From a bacterium SCSIO 12827 (lineage in GTDB: Bacteria; Pseudomonadota; Alphaproteobacteria; Rhodospirillales; Casp-alpha2): DNA of 64,000 bases. Both the position numbers and the translations under genes were made by a program. Position 1 is the first letter of the stretch, and each line of letters opens with the position of its first letter. The stretch is taken from contig CP073746.1 in assembly GCA_024397995.1 (NCBI GenBank), forward strand, positions 3,780,001 to 3,844,000, given 5' to 3'. Below the pieces are notes generated by a model. That model ran no database searches. It was not told where the DNA came from and saw only the letters and a program-made list of their open reading frames with translations. Below are positions 19,031-28,587 of the stretch, piece by piece.

Positions 19031-19146
19031 CCTGTGCTCAGATGGTCCTGTGCTCAAATGGGCCCGTGCTCAGATGGGAACGGCTAACGGCGTTTGTTTT
19101 CATGTCCCCGCTGCGCCAGGCGCAGATGCGCCTGTGCTCACATAGG
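19031..19146. repeat. Three tandem 16-bp repeats and a fourth distant copy
   Basis: CCTGTGCTCAGATGGT (19031), CCTGTGCTCAAATGGG (19047) and CCCGTGCTCAGATGGG (19063) run head to tail. A fourth copy, CCTGTGCTCACATAGG, is at 19131. The first and fourth copies are both preceded by GCGCCAGGCGCAGMTGCG, itself an imperfect palindrome, so a unit of about 100 bp seems to have been duplicated and then expanded. Confidence 0.85.
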
Positions 19147-19312
19147 AACGGCTCAAGGCTGCTGTTCTGATCTCTCCCACGCCACCACCCGCCATTAACC
19201 ATTGAATACCAGGAATGCCGGAGTCCGCCGCCGCCCGGCAGCATTTGCCGCCCCGGGCATTTTGTACCCAGAGCAGACGAGTCAAAATCGTTTAAAATCA
19301 ACGGCTTGATTC

Positions 19313-19327
19313 TGGCCCGAGTCTTGC
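19313..19327 (+). promoter_or_regulatory. Sigma54 (-24/-12) promoter of the WAxxQ-repeat gene
   Basis: TGGCCCG-AGTC-TTGC matches the consensus TGGCACG-N4-TTGC at ten of eleven defined bases, with the invariant GG and GC ten bases apart. Transcription would start near 19339, leaving a leader of about 50 nt before the ATG at 19389. No enhancer-binding-protein site could be identified by eye. Confidence 0.65.
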
Positions 19328-19388
19328 GACACCCGTTCCATAAAATTAACGCCCGAAAACAGGGCGCGAAGAGAACGGGAAAAAATCG

Positions 19389-20747
19389 ATGACACTGCCC
19401 TCCGAAGGGATCAATCCCTGGCGCGTGGCCCCTGCCCCTGGCGGGACCGGCGCCCTTCCAGCCAAACACACCCCCGCCAAATTGCCGGACCTCAAGCTTG
19501 GCAATGGCGATGCCCTCGACACGCCGGACACGACCGCGAACGCCGGCGCAACCGGCGGCAAGGAATTCAAGGCATTCGGCGACGACGGGCTCACGTTCTG
19601 GGACCTGGTCGACGTGGTCAATCCGCTGCAGCACATCCCCGTGGTTTCCACCCTCTACCGCGACCTGACCGACGATACCCTGGACCCGGCCCCGCGGATC
19701 ATGGGGGGCACCCTGTTCATGGGCCCGATCGGCTTGGTCGCCTCGGCCGCCAACGTGATGATCGAGCACAACACGGGCAAGGACATGGGCGGCCACGTGC
19801 TGGCCTATTTCCGCGATGACGCACAGCCGCTGTCAACCACCACCGCTGCGGCATCTCCGGCGGCCGCGGGCACGGACGGCGCCGACCCGGTCACCCAATG
19901 GGCCGCCGAGCAAACGGCATTCTACCAAAGCGGCGCGGATGCCGCCGACCCGGTCAGCCGTTGGGCCGCCAACCAGCAGGCCTTCTACCAGGGGCGGGAC
20001 GGCAAGAATGCTGCCACGACCGCGACGGCCTCTGCTGATCCGGTCGGCCAATGGGCCGCCGAACAGCATGCTTTCTATCGGAATGCCGCGACGGCGGGCG
20101 ACACCCAGATGGCCGCCGCAACCCCGGAAGCCGCACCCGTGGCCGCCGGTACGGACGGCGTCGACGTCACTGCCTGGGCCGCCCAACAAACCGCTTATTA
20201 CAAAGGCAACACAGACCCCACCCCAGACACAGCCGGCACCGATGGCCGGGACGTGAGCGCCTGGGCGGCGCAGCAGGTCGCCTATTATCAGGGCGGCGAA
20301 GCCCAGCCCGTAACCGGGGCCGATCCCGTCGCCGCCTGGGCCCAACGGCAGACCGCCTATTACCGTGCCGGTGCGGAAACGGGCCCCGCCCGACCGGCCA
20401 CGCCACGGACACAGGCCATCCAGACCGCGCAGGAAGCACCCGGCGAGATTAATCGTGCAGGTATCAACGGCGACGTTTCGACTTGGGCCCGCGACCAACT
20501 GGCCTGGGTCATGGGCGACCGCGCCAAGGAAGTCGCCGCCCTGCCCGGGGCCCAGCCGCGTGACCGCGCCGACCCGCGCCACGAGGACAACCGGCGCGAC
20601 GATCAGGATGCGTCCGGCGCCATTGCCGAGGGCGGTGGCTGGTTCCGTGACAACATGGTCGACGGCTGGACCCGCTATCAGGCCGCCCAGCGCCTGGCCG
20701 AACCCGGTTTTCGCCCGGATCTGACCGTGGCGGCGGGCAATCGTTGA
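19389..20747 (+). CDS. Uncharacterised protein with seven WAxxQ repeats
   Basis: A 452-residue protein that I do not recognise as a named family. Residues about 65-145 form a compact domain (FWDLVDVVNPLQHIPVVSTL, then YRDLTDD, a Gly-rich GGTLFMGPIGL and TGKDMGGH). Residues about 165-375 hold seven copies of a repeat of 19-35 residues with the core DPVxxWAAxQxAFY, joined by Ala/Thr/Asp-rich linkers. The tail is highly charged (DRADPRHEDNRRDDQ) and ends in an amphipathic helix. No signal peptide or classical membrane helix is evident. A good sigma54 promoter lies 62 bp upstream. In alphaproteobacteria sigma54 often drives flagellar or nitrogen genes, so a motility role is conceivable but unproven. 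Confidence 0.75.
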   Translation: MTLPSEGINPWRVAPAPGGTGALPAKHTPAKLPDLKLGNGDALDTPDTTANAGATGGKEFKAFGDDGLTFWDLVDVVNPLQHIPVVSTLYRDLTDDTLDPAPRIMGGTLFMGPIGLVASAANVMIEHNTGKDMGGHVLAYFRDDAQPLSTTTAAASPAAAGTDGADPVTQWAAEQTAFYQSGADAADPVSRWAANQQAFYQGRDGKNAATTATASADPVGQWAAEQHAFYRNAATAGDTQMAAATPEAAPVAAGTDGVDVTAWAAQQTAYYKGNTDPTPDTAGTDGRDVSAWAAQQVAYYQGGEAQPVTGADPVAAWAQRQTAYYRAGAETGPARPATPRTQAIQTAQEAPGEINRAGINGDVSTWARDQLAWVMGDRAKEVAALPGAQPRDRADPRHEDNRRDDQDASGAIAEGGGWFRDNMVDGWTRYQAAQRLAEPGFRPDLTVAAGNR

Positions 20748-20794
20748 TCGCCGCCGGCGCGGAATGATCTCGTTCCGCGAAAAGGGCTAAACTG

Positions 20795-21313
20795 ATGGCC
20801 ATGGACATTCTGGTTGAACCGACGGATGACCACACCCGCGGGCGACTGACCTGGGGCCGCACTCAGGTTCCCTGCGCGCTTGGCCGCGCGGGCATCGCCC
20901 CCGTCAAAAAGGAAGGCGACGGCGCGACACCGGTGGGCCGGTTCGCCCTGCGCCGCCTGTTCTACCGCGCCGACCGGCGGACCCGGCCGGAAACGACCCT
21001 ACCGACAACCCCCATCACCCCCAACCTGGGCTGGTGCGACGACCCCATAAGCCCCGCCTACAACCGGCTGGTCCGCCTGCCCTGCCCGTGGCGCCACGAG
21101 AAACTGGCCCGCACGGACGGTGTCTATGATCTGGTCGTCGTCCTGGGCCATAACGACGCGCCGCCGCAACCGGGCGCCGGCAGCGCCATCTTTCTGCATC
21201 TGGCAACACCTGACTTCGCACCGACCGAGGGCTGCGTCGCCCTGGCCGAGGCGGACCTGGTCGCCCTGTTGCGGGCCGCTTCACCCGACGACGTGATAAC
21301 CGTCAGGGGTTGA
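20795..21313 (+). CDS. L,D-transpeptidase (YkuD) family protein
   Basis: A 172-residue protein with the YkuD catalytic signature: a His in IFLHLATPDF followed by the nucleophilic Cys in PTEGCVAL. The early KKEGDGATPVGRF and the LGHND segment are also family-typical. Members cross-link meso-diaminopimelate residues in peptidoglycan or attach outer-membrane proteins. No signal peptide or transmembrane helix is visible in this short form, so export would need another route, or the substrate may be a cytosolic muropeptide. ATG 20795 follows an AAAAGGG site; ATG 20801 is the alternative. It lies 47 bp after the WAxxQ-repeat gene. Confidence 0.82.
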   Translation: MAMDILVEPTDDHTRGRLTWGRTQVPCALGRAGIAPVKKEGDGATPVGRFALRRLFYRADRRTRPETTLPTTPITPNLGWCDDPISPAYNRLVRLPCPWRHEKLARTDGVYDLVVVLGHNDAPPQPGAGSAIFLHLATPDFAPTEGCVALAEADLVALLRAASPDDVITVRG

Positions 21314-21323
21314 GCGGCCACCC

Positions 21324-22031
21324 TTAGGCAGGTTTTGGACGGGTTCCGAAAATGGCCGAGCCGACGCGCACATGGGTCGCCCCGAAGGCAACCGCAATCT
21401 CGTAATCGGCGCTCATTCCCATGCTCAGTTGGGCGAGGCCGTTGCGCTTGGCGATTTCCGCCAACAGTTGGAAATGCAGGGACGGCTCCTCGTCCACGGG
21501 CGGGATGCACATCAAGCCCGTGACCGGCAGGGCAAAATCGTCGCGGCATTGAGCGATGAAGGCGTCGGCATCTTGCGGCAAGACACCCGCCTTCTGGTCC
21601 TCAGCCCCCGTGTTGACCTGGATGAAGCAGTCGGGACGGCGGCCCGTTTCCGCCATGACGTTGGCAAGCGCACGGGCCAGCTTCGGGCGATCGACGGTTT
21701 CGATGACATCGAAGACGTCAACGGCCTTGCGCACCTTGTTCGATTGCAAAGGGCCGATCAGGTGCAGGCGGAGATCGGGAAAGCGGTCGCGCAGGGCGGG
21801 CCATTTTTCTTCCGCTTCCTGCACCCGGTTTTCCCCGAAAGCGCGCTGGCCGGCGTTCAGCGCGGGTAACATATGGTTGGCGGGAAAAGTCTTGCCGACG
21901 GCGACCAGGGTAACGGCGGCGGGGTCACGGCCGGCGGCCCGGGCGGCCTCGGCAACCTTGGCCTGGACCTCGGCAAGGTTTGCGGCAATATCGGGGGCCG
22001 CGCTATGAGGGGCGGTGTTGGATGGAATCAT
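21324..22031 (-). CDS. PLP homeostasis protein, YggS/PROSC family
   Basis: A 235-residue single-domain TIM-barrel PLP carrier. The PLP lysine is in TLVAVGKTFP (usually AVSKT). FGENRVQE, LHLIGPLQSNK, the VNTG segment, LSMGMSADYEIA and the phosphate-binding GSAIFG end are all present. The family buffers pyridoxal phosphate and affects amino-acid and keto-acid pools. ATG 22031 starts the usual short N-terminus; longer in-frame starts run into the divergent ThiE-like gene. Confidence 0.92.
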   Translation of the reverse strand: MIPSNTAPHSAAPDIAANLAEVQAKVAEAARAAGRDPAAVTLVAVGKTFPANHMLPALNAGQRAFGENRVQEAEEKWPALRDRFPDLRLHLIGPLQSNKVRKAVDVFDVIETVDRPKLARALANVMAETGRRPDCFIQVNTGAEDQKAGVLPQDADAFIAQCRDDFALPVTGLMCIPPVDEEPSLHFQLLAEIAKRNGLAQLSMGMSADYEIAVAFGATHVRVGSAIFGTRPKPA

Positions 22032-22050
22032 CGGTGGATCGGGACCAGGA

Positions 22051-22743
22051 ATGAGGAAACGAGGGGCCGCAACCCTAACATGGGGCGGGCGCGGGAAAAA
22101 GACGCGCCGACGCGGCCTGCCGCTGTTTGCTTTCATGACCGATGCCGAGCGCACGCCCGATCCGGCCCGCGCGCTTCGCCAACTGACACCGGGCACGGTT
22201 GTGATCTTTCGCCATTACGAGGCACCTGATCGGGCCGCGTTGGGCCGCCGCTTGGCAACCCTGGCCCGTCGCTTGGGCCTGATCTTCGTGGTCGCCGCCG
22301 ACCGGCGGCTGGCCCATCGCCTGCGCGCCGACGGCCTGCACCTGCCGGACGGCATGGTACGGCGGCGCGGCCGGTTCGCGCCGCATGGCGACCGCTGGCC
22401 CATTTCCGCCGCCGCCCATGACGGGCCCGGCCTCAGGCGGGCGGTGCGGGCCGGCGTCGACCTGGTCCTGCTGTCGCCCGTGTTTCCCACGGCCAGCCAT
22501 CCTGGGCGCCCGACCCTGGGCGTGCGGCGGTTGGCCGCATTGTGCCATGGCGTCAGCGTACCGGTGTTGGCGCTTGGCGGAGTTACACCGGCGACCCTCA
22601 GCCGGGTGCGGGACGCCGGGGCCGCGGGGGTTGCGGGAATCGGCGCCCTGCCCCATCTTTGCCGCGATCCCTTCGGCCTGCGGGCGGCAAGCCTGCGCAG
22701 CACGCGGTCACGGCGCTTGGCGCATGGCCGCGATATGGTTTAA
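22051..22743 (+). CDS. Thiamine phosphate synthase-like (ThiE/TenI family) protein
   Basis: A protein of about 230 residues with a ThiE/TenI barrel: VVIFRHYEA, LGLIFVVAADRRLA, DGLHLPDG, LVLLSPVFPTASHPG, LALGGVTPATL and GVAGIGAL for phosphate binding. Thiamine-phosphate synthase joins the pyrimidine and thiazole halves of thiamine, but this alphaproteobacterial subgroup is divergent and no thi genes are nearby, so activity is unproven. The start is uncertain: ATG 22051 is 20 bp from the divergent YggS-family gene; ATG 22136 would lose the first strand. The C-terminus is Arg-rich (SLRSTRSRRLAHGRD). Confidence 0.65.
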   Translation: MRKRGAATLTWGGRGKKTRRRGLPLFAFMTDAERTPDPARALRQLTPGTVVIFRHYEAPDRAALGRRLATLARRLGLIFVVAADRRLAHRLRADGLHLPDGMVRRRGRFAPHGDRWPISAAAHDGPGLRRAVRAGVDLVLLSPVFPTASHPGRPTLGVRRLAALCHGVSVPVLALGGVTPATLSRVRDAGAAGVAGIGALPHLCRDPFGLRAASLRSTRSRRLAHGRDMV

Positions 22744-22791
22744 GAAGGGGCGTCATTCACCGGCGACGGCGGAAAAAAGGAAGCGGCAGCA

Positions 22792-23331
22792 ATGAGTCTT
22801 GGCAGCGGAAAACGGATACTGACGCTGATGGGCACGGTGGTCCTGGTTGCCGGCATGGCGGCCTGCGCCGATTTTTCCCCCGCCGACATCGAAGCCACGA
22901 CCCACGACCAAACCGATGACGGAACCAAGCGGGACACCATCTGGGGTGCGGGCGGTGTCAGCCTGTGGGGCGACGGGGACAATAACGACAGCGGCGGCGG
23001 TGCCCTTGGCGTCAACAGCTTCCTATGGCGCGCAACCTTGGACACGATCGCCTTCATGCCCGTGTCCACGGCGGACCCGTTCGGCGGCGTGATCCTGACC
23101 GATTGGCATTCGACTGAAGAAGCCCCCAACGAGCGCTTCAAATTGAACGTCTACATCCTGGGCCGTACGTTGCGCGCCGACGGGATCCGGGTCGCCGTGT
23201 TCAGCCAGACCAAGGACCAGGGCGGCCAGTGGCGCGATACGGCGGTGCCGGAACAGACCGGCACCAAGATCGAGGACGCGATCCTGACACGCGCCCGCCA
23301 GCTCCGCCGGCAGACGATCAGTACCAAGTAG
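22792..23331 (+). CDS. DUF3576 lipoprotein
   Basis: A 179-residue predicted lipoprotein. A signal peptide ends in the lipobox VAGMAAC with lipidated Cys25. The mature part (GVNSFLWRATLDTIAFMPVS, DPFGGVILTDWHS, FKLNVYILGRTLRADGIRV) matches DUF3576, a family usually found directly upstream of leuS in alphaproteobacteria, as here. It may work in the envelope together with the LptE-like protein downstream; its function is not known. The gap to leuS is 137 bp. Confidence 0.85.
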   Translation: MSLGSGKRILTLMGTVVLVAGMAACADFSPADIEATTHDQTDDGTKRDTIWGAGGVSLWGDGDNNDSGGGALGVNSFLWRATLDTIAFMPVSTADPFGGVILTDWHSTEEAPNERFKLNVYILGRTLRADGIRVAVFSQTKDQGGQWRDTAVPEQTGTKIEDAILTRARQLRRQTISTK

Positions 23332-23468
23332 GCGGCCCGGCGCAACAGAGCGGAGCCCCATAGACCTCTTCGCCCTGCCGGAACCTTCCCGGCTTCGGCA
23401 TTCCATCCACCCTCGCGCGGGCGCTTCGCCCGGCGACATCTTTCCGCCCAAACCTTCTGGGGACTTGA

Positions 23469-26033
23469 ATGGCGCGCTACAACGTCAAGGAAAACGAACA
23501 GAAATGGCAGGCCGCCTGGGACGACAAAGGTTGTTTCCAGGTCCGTGAGGACAATGATCGGCCGAAGTACTACGTGCTCGAGATGTTTCCCTATCCGTCG
23601 GGGCGCATCCACATGGGCCACGTCCGCAACTACACCCTGGGCGACGTCGTCGCGCGCTATAAGAAAGCCCGTGGCTTTAACGTCTTGCACCCCATGGGCT
23701 GGGACGCCTTCGGCCTGCCGGCGGAAAATGCCGCGATCGAGAACAAGGTGCCGCCGGCCCAATGGACCCGCGAAAACATCGCGACCATGCGCCGCCAATT
23801 GAAAACCATGGGCCTGTCCTATGACTGGGACCGGGAACTGGCAACGTGTGAGCCTGACTACTATCGCCACGAACAGAAGATGTTTCTCGACTTCCTGGCC
23901 GGCGGCCTGGTCTACCGCAAGGAATCCTGGGTCAATTGGGACCCCGTGGAAAACACGGTACTGGCCAACGAACAGGTCATCGACGGCCGCGGCTGGCGGT
24001 CCGGCGCCCTGGTCGAAAAACGACAACTGAGTCAGTGGTTCCTCAAGATCACCGATTATGCGGAAGAGCTTCTCAAGGGGCTCGAAACCTTGGACCGCTG
24101 GCCGGACCGGGTCCGCCTGATGCAGGAAAACTGGATCGGCCGGTCCGAAGGCGCGCATGTGCGGTTTGGGTTCGACGGCCGCGACGGCCAACTCGACATC
24201 TACACCACCCGCCCCGACACCCTGTTTGGCGCGTCGTTCTGCGCCGTCGCCGCCAATCATCCCCTGGCCCAGGAACTGGCCCAGGGAAACCCGGACTTGG
24301 CCGCCTTCATCGCCGAATGCAACCGCCTGGGCACCAGCGAGGCGGCCATCGAAACGGCCGAGAAAATGGGCTTCGACACGGGCGTGAAGGTCCTGCACCC
24401 GTTCATCGAAGGCCATACCCTGCCCGTCTATGTCGCCAATTTCGTGCTCATGGATTACGGCACGGGGGCGATCTTCGGTTGCCCCGCCCACGATCAGCGC
24501 GATTTGGACTTCGCCCGCAAGTACGGCCTGCCGGTGCTGCCGGTTGTCGCACCCAAGGGCACGGATACGGCGGCCTTTACGGTCGGCGACGAAGCCTTCA
24601 CGGACGACGGCCTGCTGATCAATTCCGATTTCCTCGACGGCCTTACGGTGCCCGACGCCAAATCCAAGATCATCGACCGTCTGGAAGACATGGGCATCGG
24701 CACACGGGCCGTGAACTATCGGCTGCGGGACTGGGGCGTGTCGCGCCAGCGTTATTGGGGCTGCCCGATCCCGATCATCCATTGTGGCGACTGCGGTATC
24801 GTGCCGGTGCCGGAGGCGGACCTTCCCGTCGAATTGCCCGCCGACGTGGACTTCTCCGGAACCGGAAACCCCCTGGCCCGCCATCCCAGCTGGAAGCACG
24901 TGGCCTGCCCGACCTGTGGCAAGCCGGCGGAGCGCGAGACCGACACCTTCGATACCTTCTTCGAATCCTCCTGGTACTTCGCCCGGTTCTGTAACCCGGC
25001 CTCTGACGCCCCGCTTGATCGTGCCGCCGTCGATTACTGGCTGCCCGTGGATCAATACATCGGCGGCATCGAACATGCGGTACTGCACTTGTTGTACAGT
25101 CGCTTCTTCACCCGGGCATTGAAGAAATGTGGCTATCTGTCTGTGGGGGAACCCTTTGCCGGGCTTCTGACCCAAGGCATGGTGTGCCATCAAACCTTCA
25201 AGGATGCGGCCGGGAAGTGGCTGCTGCCGTCTCAGGTGGTGTTTGACGGCGACGCCACCAAACATGCCGAAACGGGCCAGCCGGTGACCCTCGGGCGGTC
25301 CGAAAAGATGAGCAAGTCCAAGAAGAACGTGGTCGATCCCGAAGCCATCATCGGCGCTTACGGGGCGGACACGGCGCGGCTGTTCATGCTGTCCGACAGC
25401 CCGCCCGACCGCGACCTGGAATGGACCGACGCCGGTGTCGACGGGGCTTGGCGTTACCTCAACCGGCTGTGGCGCCTGGTCACCGAGAACCCAGCCCCCC
25501 TGGCCACCGCCGATGCCGCGCAGCCCGAAACGATGGATGCGACCGCGGAAGAGGTCCTTAAGGCCACGCATAAGACCATCGACGGTGTTTCCACGGATCT
25601 GGAGAAGTTCCACTTCAACAAGGCCGTGGCCCGCATCCGCGAACTGACCAATGCCGTCGAAGGCCTGAAAGACACCGCACCGGATGCAAACTGGGTGCGC
25701 CGTTTCGCGCTTGAAACCCTGAGTCTTCTCATTGCCCCCATGACACCGCACCTCGCCGAGGCTCTATGGCTTGAGCTGGGCCACGAGGATACGCTGGTTG
25801 CCGACACGGCTTGGCCCGTGGCCGACCCCGCCTATCTTGTCGACGACCTGGTGACCATCGCGGTCCAAGTCAACGGCAAGCTGCGCGGCACCATCGAGCT
25901 GCCCAAGGATTGCGCCAAGGATGCCGCGGAGGATGCGGCCCTGGCCCTGGATAAGGTACAATCCGTGTTGGAAGGCAAACCGCCCCGAAAGGTCATCGTC
26001 GTGCCGAACAGGATCGTCAATGTGGTCGCGTAG
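23469..26033 (+). CDS. leuS: Leucyl-tRNA synthetase
   Basis: An 854-residue class I synthetase that charges tRNA-Leu. The HIGH-type motif is HMGH at residues 48-51 and KMSKS is at 613-617. The CP1 editing domain between them has the threonine-rich YTTRPDT segment and [10 protein letters not shown] zinc-ribbon-like CGDCG...CPTCG segment follows near residues 440-485. Length is normal. Its last 14 bases overlap the start of lptE, so the two are translationally coupled. Confidence 0.97.
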   Translation: MARYNVKENEQKWQAAWDDKGCFQVREDNDRPKYYVLEMFPYPSGRIHMGHVRNYTLGDVVARYKKARGFNVLHPMGWDAFGLPAENAAIENKVPPAQWTRENIATMRRQLKTMGLSYDWDRELATCEPDYYRHEQKMFLDFLAGGLVYRKESWVNWDPVENTVLANEQVIDGRGWRSGALVEKRQLSQWFLKITDYAEELLKGLETLDRWPDRVRLMQENWIGRSEGAHVRFGFDGRDGQLDIYTTRPDTLFGASFCAVAANHPLAQELAQGNPDLAAFIAECNRLGTSEAAIETAEKMGFDTGVKVLHPFIEGHTLPVYVANFVLMDYGTGAIFGCPAHDQRDLDFARKYGLPVLPVVAPKGTDTAAFTVGDEAFTDDGLLINSDFLDGLTVPDAKSKIIDRLEDMGIGTRAVNYRLRDWGVSRQRYWGCPIPIIHCGDCGIVPVPEADLPVELPADVDFSGTGNPLARHPSWKHVACPTCGKPAERETDTFDTFFESSWYFARFCNPASDAPLDRAAVDYWLPVDQYIGGIEHAVLHLLYSRFFTRALKKCGYLSVGEPFAGLLTQGMVCHQTFKDAAGKWLLPSQVVFDGDATKHAETGQPVTLGRSEKMSKSKKNVVDPEAIIGAYGADTARLFMLSDSPPDRDLEWTDAGVDGAWRYLNRLWRLVTENPAPLATADAAQPETMDATAEEVLKATHKTIDGVSTDLEKFHFNKAVARIRELTNAVEGLKDTAPDANWVRRFALETLSLLIAPMTPHLAEALWLELGHEDTLVADTAWPVADPAYLVDDLVTIAVQVNGKLRGTIELPKDCAKDAAEDAALALDKVQSVLEGKPPRKVIVVPNRIVNVVA

Positions 26034-26571
26034 AAACCTGCTTACCGGCATCGCTGGTGCCTTGGCCACCGGAGCCCTCGGCGGCTGCGGCTTCCGGCCG
26101 CTTTACGGCCGGTCTGGGGTCGGCGCCGATCTAAGCGACACTCTGTCCCAAGTTGAAATCGGGCCGGTCCGCAACACCACCACGGACGGTCGTGATCTTG
26201 CCCGCCTCGGCCAGCAACTGCACAATGCCCTGCTGGATGGACTTTCCCCTCGGGGACCGCGCGGCGAACAGATCTATCGCCTGGACGTTACGCTGAACGA
26301 AGGCATTGCCTCCCTGGCCGTACAAAAAAGCGCCGACGCCACCCGTGCCGATTTGTCTCTGACCAGTACATTTACCCTGCTGGATCTGCGTACCGGACAG
26401 CATCTATACACGGGCAACAGCCGGGCCGTTTCCAGCTTCAACATCCTCAATTCCGAGTTTGCCACCCTGATGGCTGAAAAAGGCGCCCGCGACCGGGCCA
26501 TCCGCCAATTGGGCGACGACATCCGCCTCAAGGTCGCGATCTTCCTGAAAACCAACCCCGACAAGCGGTGA
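26020..26571 (+). CDS. lptE: LPS-assembly lipoprotein LptE
   Basis: A 183-residue outer-membrane lipoprotein that plugs the LptD barrel and helps insert lipopolysaccharide. Residues 1-22 are a signal peptide with the lipobox GALGGC (Cys23), followed by the typical GFRPLYG. The rest has family features: a strand reading [29 protein letters not shown], and a C-terminal helix with [14 protein letters not shown]. The leuS-lptE-holA order is standard for alphaproteobacteria. ATG 26020 lies inside the leuS end. Confidence 0.9.
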   Translation: MWSRRNLLTGIAGALATGALGGCGFRPLYGRSGVGADLSDTLSQVEIGPVRNTTTDGRDLARLGQQLHNALLDGLSPRGPRGEQIYRLDVTLNEGIASLAVQKSADATRADLSLTSTFTLLDLRTGQHLYTGNSRAVSSFNILNSEFATLMAEKGARDRAIRQLGDDIRLKVAIFLKTNPDKR

Positions 26572-26611
26572 TCCCGGCCCCGGCACGATCGCGGACACCC
26601 AAGGTCTCGTC

Positions 26612-27625
26612 ATGAAACTCTCCGGCCGCCAGATCGACAGCTTCCTCGACGATCCCGGGAATGCGGTCGCCGCGGTGTTGATCTATGGTCCCGACCAAGG
26701 ACTGGTCCGCGAACGCGCCGACCGTATCATGCGCGCCGTCGCCGGATCGACCGACGACCCCTTTCGCACTGCCACCGTCAACGAACAAGACGTAGCCGAT
26801 GACGCCGAACGGCTGGCCGCCGAACGATCCGCCATGGCCTTCGGCGGCGGTCGGCGCGCGGTCCGCGCCGATGGCGGCGACCGGCTGGCGCCGGCAGTCG
26901 AACGCGCCCTCGCGGCCGAAGGCGATGGGCTGGTGATCATCGTTGCCGGCGACCTCACTCCCCGGGCAAAGCTGCGCAAGATCTGTGAAACGGCCCCGAA
27001 CGCCGCCGCCATCCCCTGCTACGCCGATGACGCCCGCGCCATGGAACAGGTCATCCGCGATACCCTGTCCTCCGCCGGCCTGACCATCGGGCGGGAAGCT
27101 CAGGCCCATCTTGCCGCCAATCTGGGGAACGACCGGCTGATTTCCCGACGGGAGCTGGAAAAGCTGGTGCTCTACATGCAAGGCGCCGGACCGGAAGTGA
27201 CCTTGGCCGACGCCCAGGCCTGCGTCGGGGACAATGCCGGGCGCGGCACTGAAGCGGTAACCCGGGCCTTGGCCAGTGGCGACGTTGCGGGTTTGCTTAG
27301 TGCCTATGCCAGCGCCCGTGACCTGGGGGAAACCGCTGTCGGTATGCTGCGCGCGGCCCAGCGCATGTTTCAGCGCCTGCACCTTGCGGCCGGGGACGTG
27401 GCACGCGGCACCCGCCCCGAACAGGCTGTCGACAACCTGCGTCCACCGGTTTTCTTCAAGGAAAAGCCATTATTTATAAATGCATTACGTTCGTGGGCGC
27501 CAGGCCGACTGGGCACCGCGCTGGATGTCCTGACCGAGGCTGAACGGGCCTGCAAAAGCGGGCTGGGCCCCGATGAGGTGATCTGTGAGCGGGCCTTCAT
27601 CCGTCTGGCCCGCCTCACCCGCTAG
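26612..27625 (+). CDS. holA: DNA polymerase III delta subunit
   Basis: A 337-residue clamp-loader subunit that opens the sliding clamp. The N-terminal MKLSGRQIDSFL and VLIYGPDQGLVRERADR, the middle LGNDRLISRRELEKL and the C-terminal helical domain (PVFFKEKPLFINALRSW) match the HolA family. As usual for delta, there is no functional Walker A. It follows lptE by 40 bp and converges on parB with an 89-bp gap that holds no clear terminator. Confidence 0.9.
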   Translation: MKLSGRQIDSFLDDPGNAVAAVLIYGPDQGLVRERADRIMRAVAGSTDDPFRTATVNEQDVADDAERLAAERSAMAFGGGRRAVRADGGDRLAPAVERALAAEGDGLVIIVAGDLTPRAKLRKICETAPNAAAIPCYADDARAMEQVIRDTLSSAGLTIGREAQAHLAANLGNDRLISRRELEKLVLYMQGAGPEVTLADAQACVGDNAGRGTEAVTRALASGDVAGLLSAYASARDLGETAVGMLRAAQRMFQRLHLAAGDVARGTRPEQAVDNLRPPVFFKEKPLFINALRSWAPGRLGTALDVLTEAERACKSGLGPDEVICERAFIRLARLTR

Positions 27626-27714
27626 GCCGAAACCTTCGAGCGAATCGCCGGGTTTATCCCCAGCTGATATTTAGCTTCATCAAGCTGACCCAAAATCGGG
27701 CCTCTGCCCGGTCC

Positions 27715-28587
27715 CTATTCGCCTGCGGCTTGGCCGCTTAGACGCTGCAACAGCCCGTCGAGCTGATCGAGGGATTTGTAATAGACGGTGACCGAACCCT
27801 CCCGACCCTTGGGCGCGATCGCAACACGCAAGCCGAGCAGATCGGACAAATCCGTTTCCAAGGCGCGGGTATCTGCGTCCTTTTCCTTGGGCCCCCGCCG
27901 CGCACCACTGCTTTTCGCCGTCGCCGCCCGCTGCACGAGCTGTTCCGTCTGGCGGACGCTAAGGCCCTGCTCAACGACCTGGCGGGCCAAAACTTCGGGT
28001 GCCGTCGCCGACAGCAGGGCCCGGGCATGTCCGGCGCTCAGGTCACCCTTGTCGACCATGGCCTTGACCGCGTCGGGCAGGCCCAGCAGGCGCAGCATGT
28101 TCGCGACATGAGGGCGGCTTTTGCCGACGGCCTTGGCCAGGGCATCCTGGGTATGGCCGAATTCGTCCATCAGGCGTTGCAGGCCGACGGCCTCTTCCAG
28201 AGGCGACAGATCCTCGCGCTGCAGGTTTTCGACCAGAGCAACCTCGAGGGTTTCCTTGTTCGACAGCACTTTGATCAGGACCGGCACCTCGTGGAGCTGC
28301 GCCAATTGCGCGGCCCGCCAACGCCGTTCCCCGGCGATGATCTCATAATCGCCCGGGCGGTCGGGATGTTCGCGCACCAGGATCGGCTGCAACACGCCAA
28401 GCTCGCGGATCGACTGAGCAAGGTCCTGCAATTCTTCTTGGTCCATGGTGCGCCGCGGCTGGTAGCGCCCAGGATGAAGCTTTTCGATGGCGATCTGCTG
28501 CGCCCCGGCGGCTGGCGCCGGCGACTTGTCCTCACCCAGAAGGGCAGACAGGCCGCGCCCCAGGTTTCTGCGTTTTTCCGCCATCAT
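27715..28587 (-). CDS. parB: Chromosome-partitioning protein ParB
   Basis: A 290-residue CTP-dependent DNA clamp that loads at parS and spreads. The N-terminal GLGRGLSALLG is the ParA-interaction segment. The CTPase/ParB domain holds the GERRWRAA box (residues about 100) and ENLQRED; a helix-turn-helix (SRPHVANMLRLL) and a C-terminal dimerisation helix follow. It overlaps parA by 4 nt. Two perfect parS sites (30140, 32302) lie just upstream in the same gene block. Confidence 0.96.
   Translation of the reverse strand: MMAEKRRNLGRGLSALLGEDKSPAPAAGAQQIAIEKLHPGRYQPRRTMDQEELQDLAQSIRELGVLQPILVREHPDRPGDYEIIAGERRWRAAQLAQLHEVPVLIKVLSNKETLEVALVENLQREDLSPLEEAVGLQRLMDEFGHTQDALAKAVGKSRPHVANMLRLLGLPDAVKAMVDKGDLSAGHARALLSATAPEVLARQVVEQGLSVRQTEQLVQRAATAKSSGARRGPKEKDADTRALETDLSDLLGLRVAIAPKGREGSVTVYYKSLDQLDGLLQRLSGQAAGE

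Larger units (their letters stand above)
19003..19388. other. Repeat- and promoter-bearing intergenic region after ribA
   Basis: This 386-bp gap holds 16-bp tandem repeats (19031-19078) and a related copy at 19131-19146. A larger imperfect duplication with a GCGCCAGGCGCAG core occurs at 19013 and 19113. A sigma54-type promoter lies at 19313-19327 before the next gene. No gene is visible. Confidence 0.7.

Noticed and set aside
23151-25751. An 866-codon open frame antisense to leuS
   Set aside because: It mirrors leuS, which has all synthetase motifs. High GC leaves antisense frames open. Its translation has no recognisable domain.
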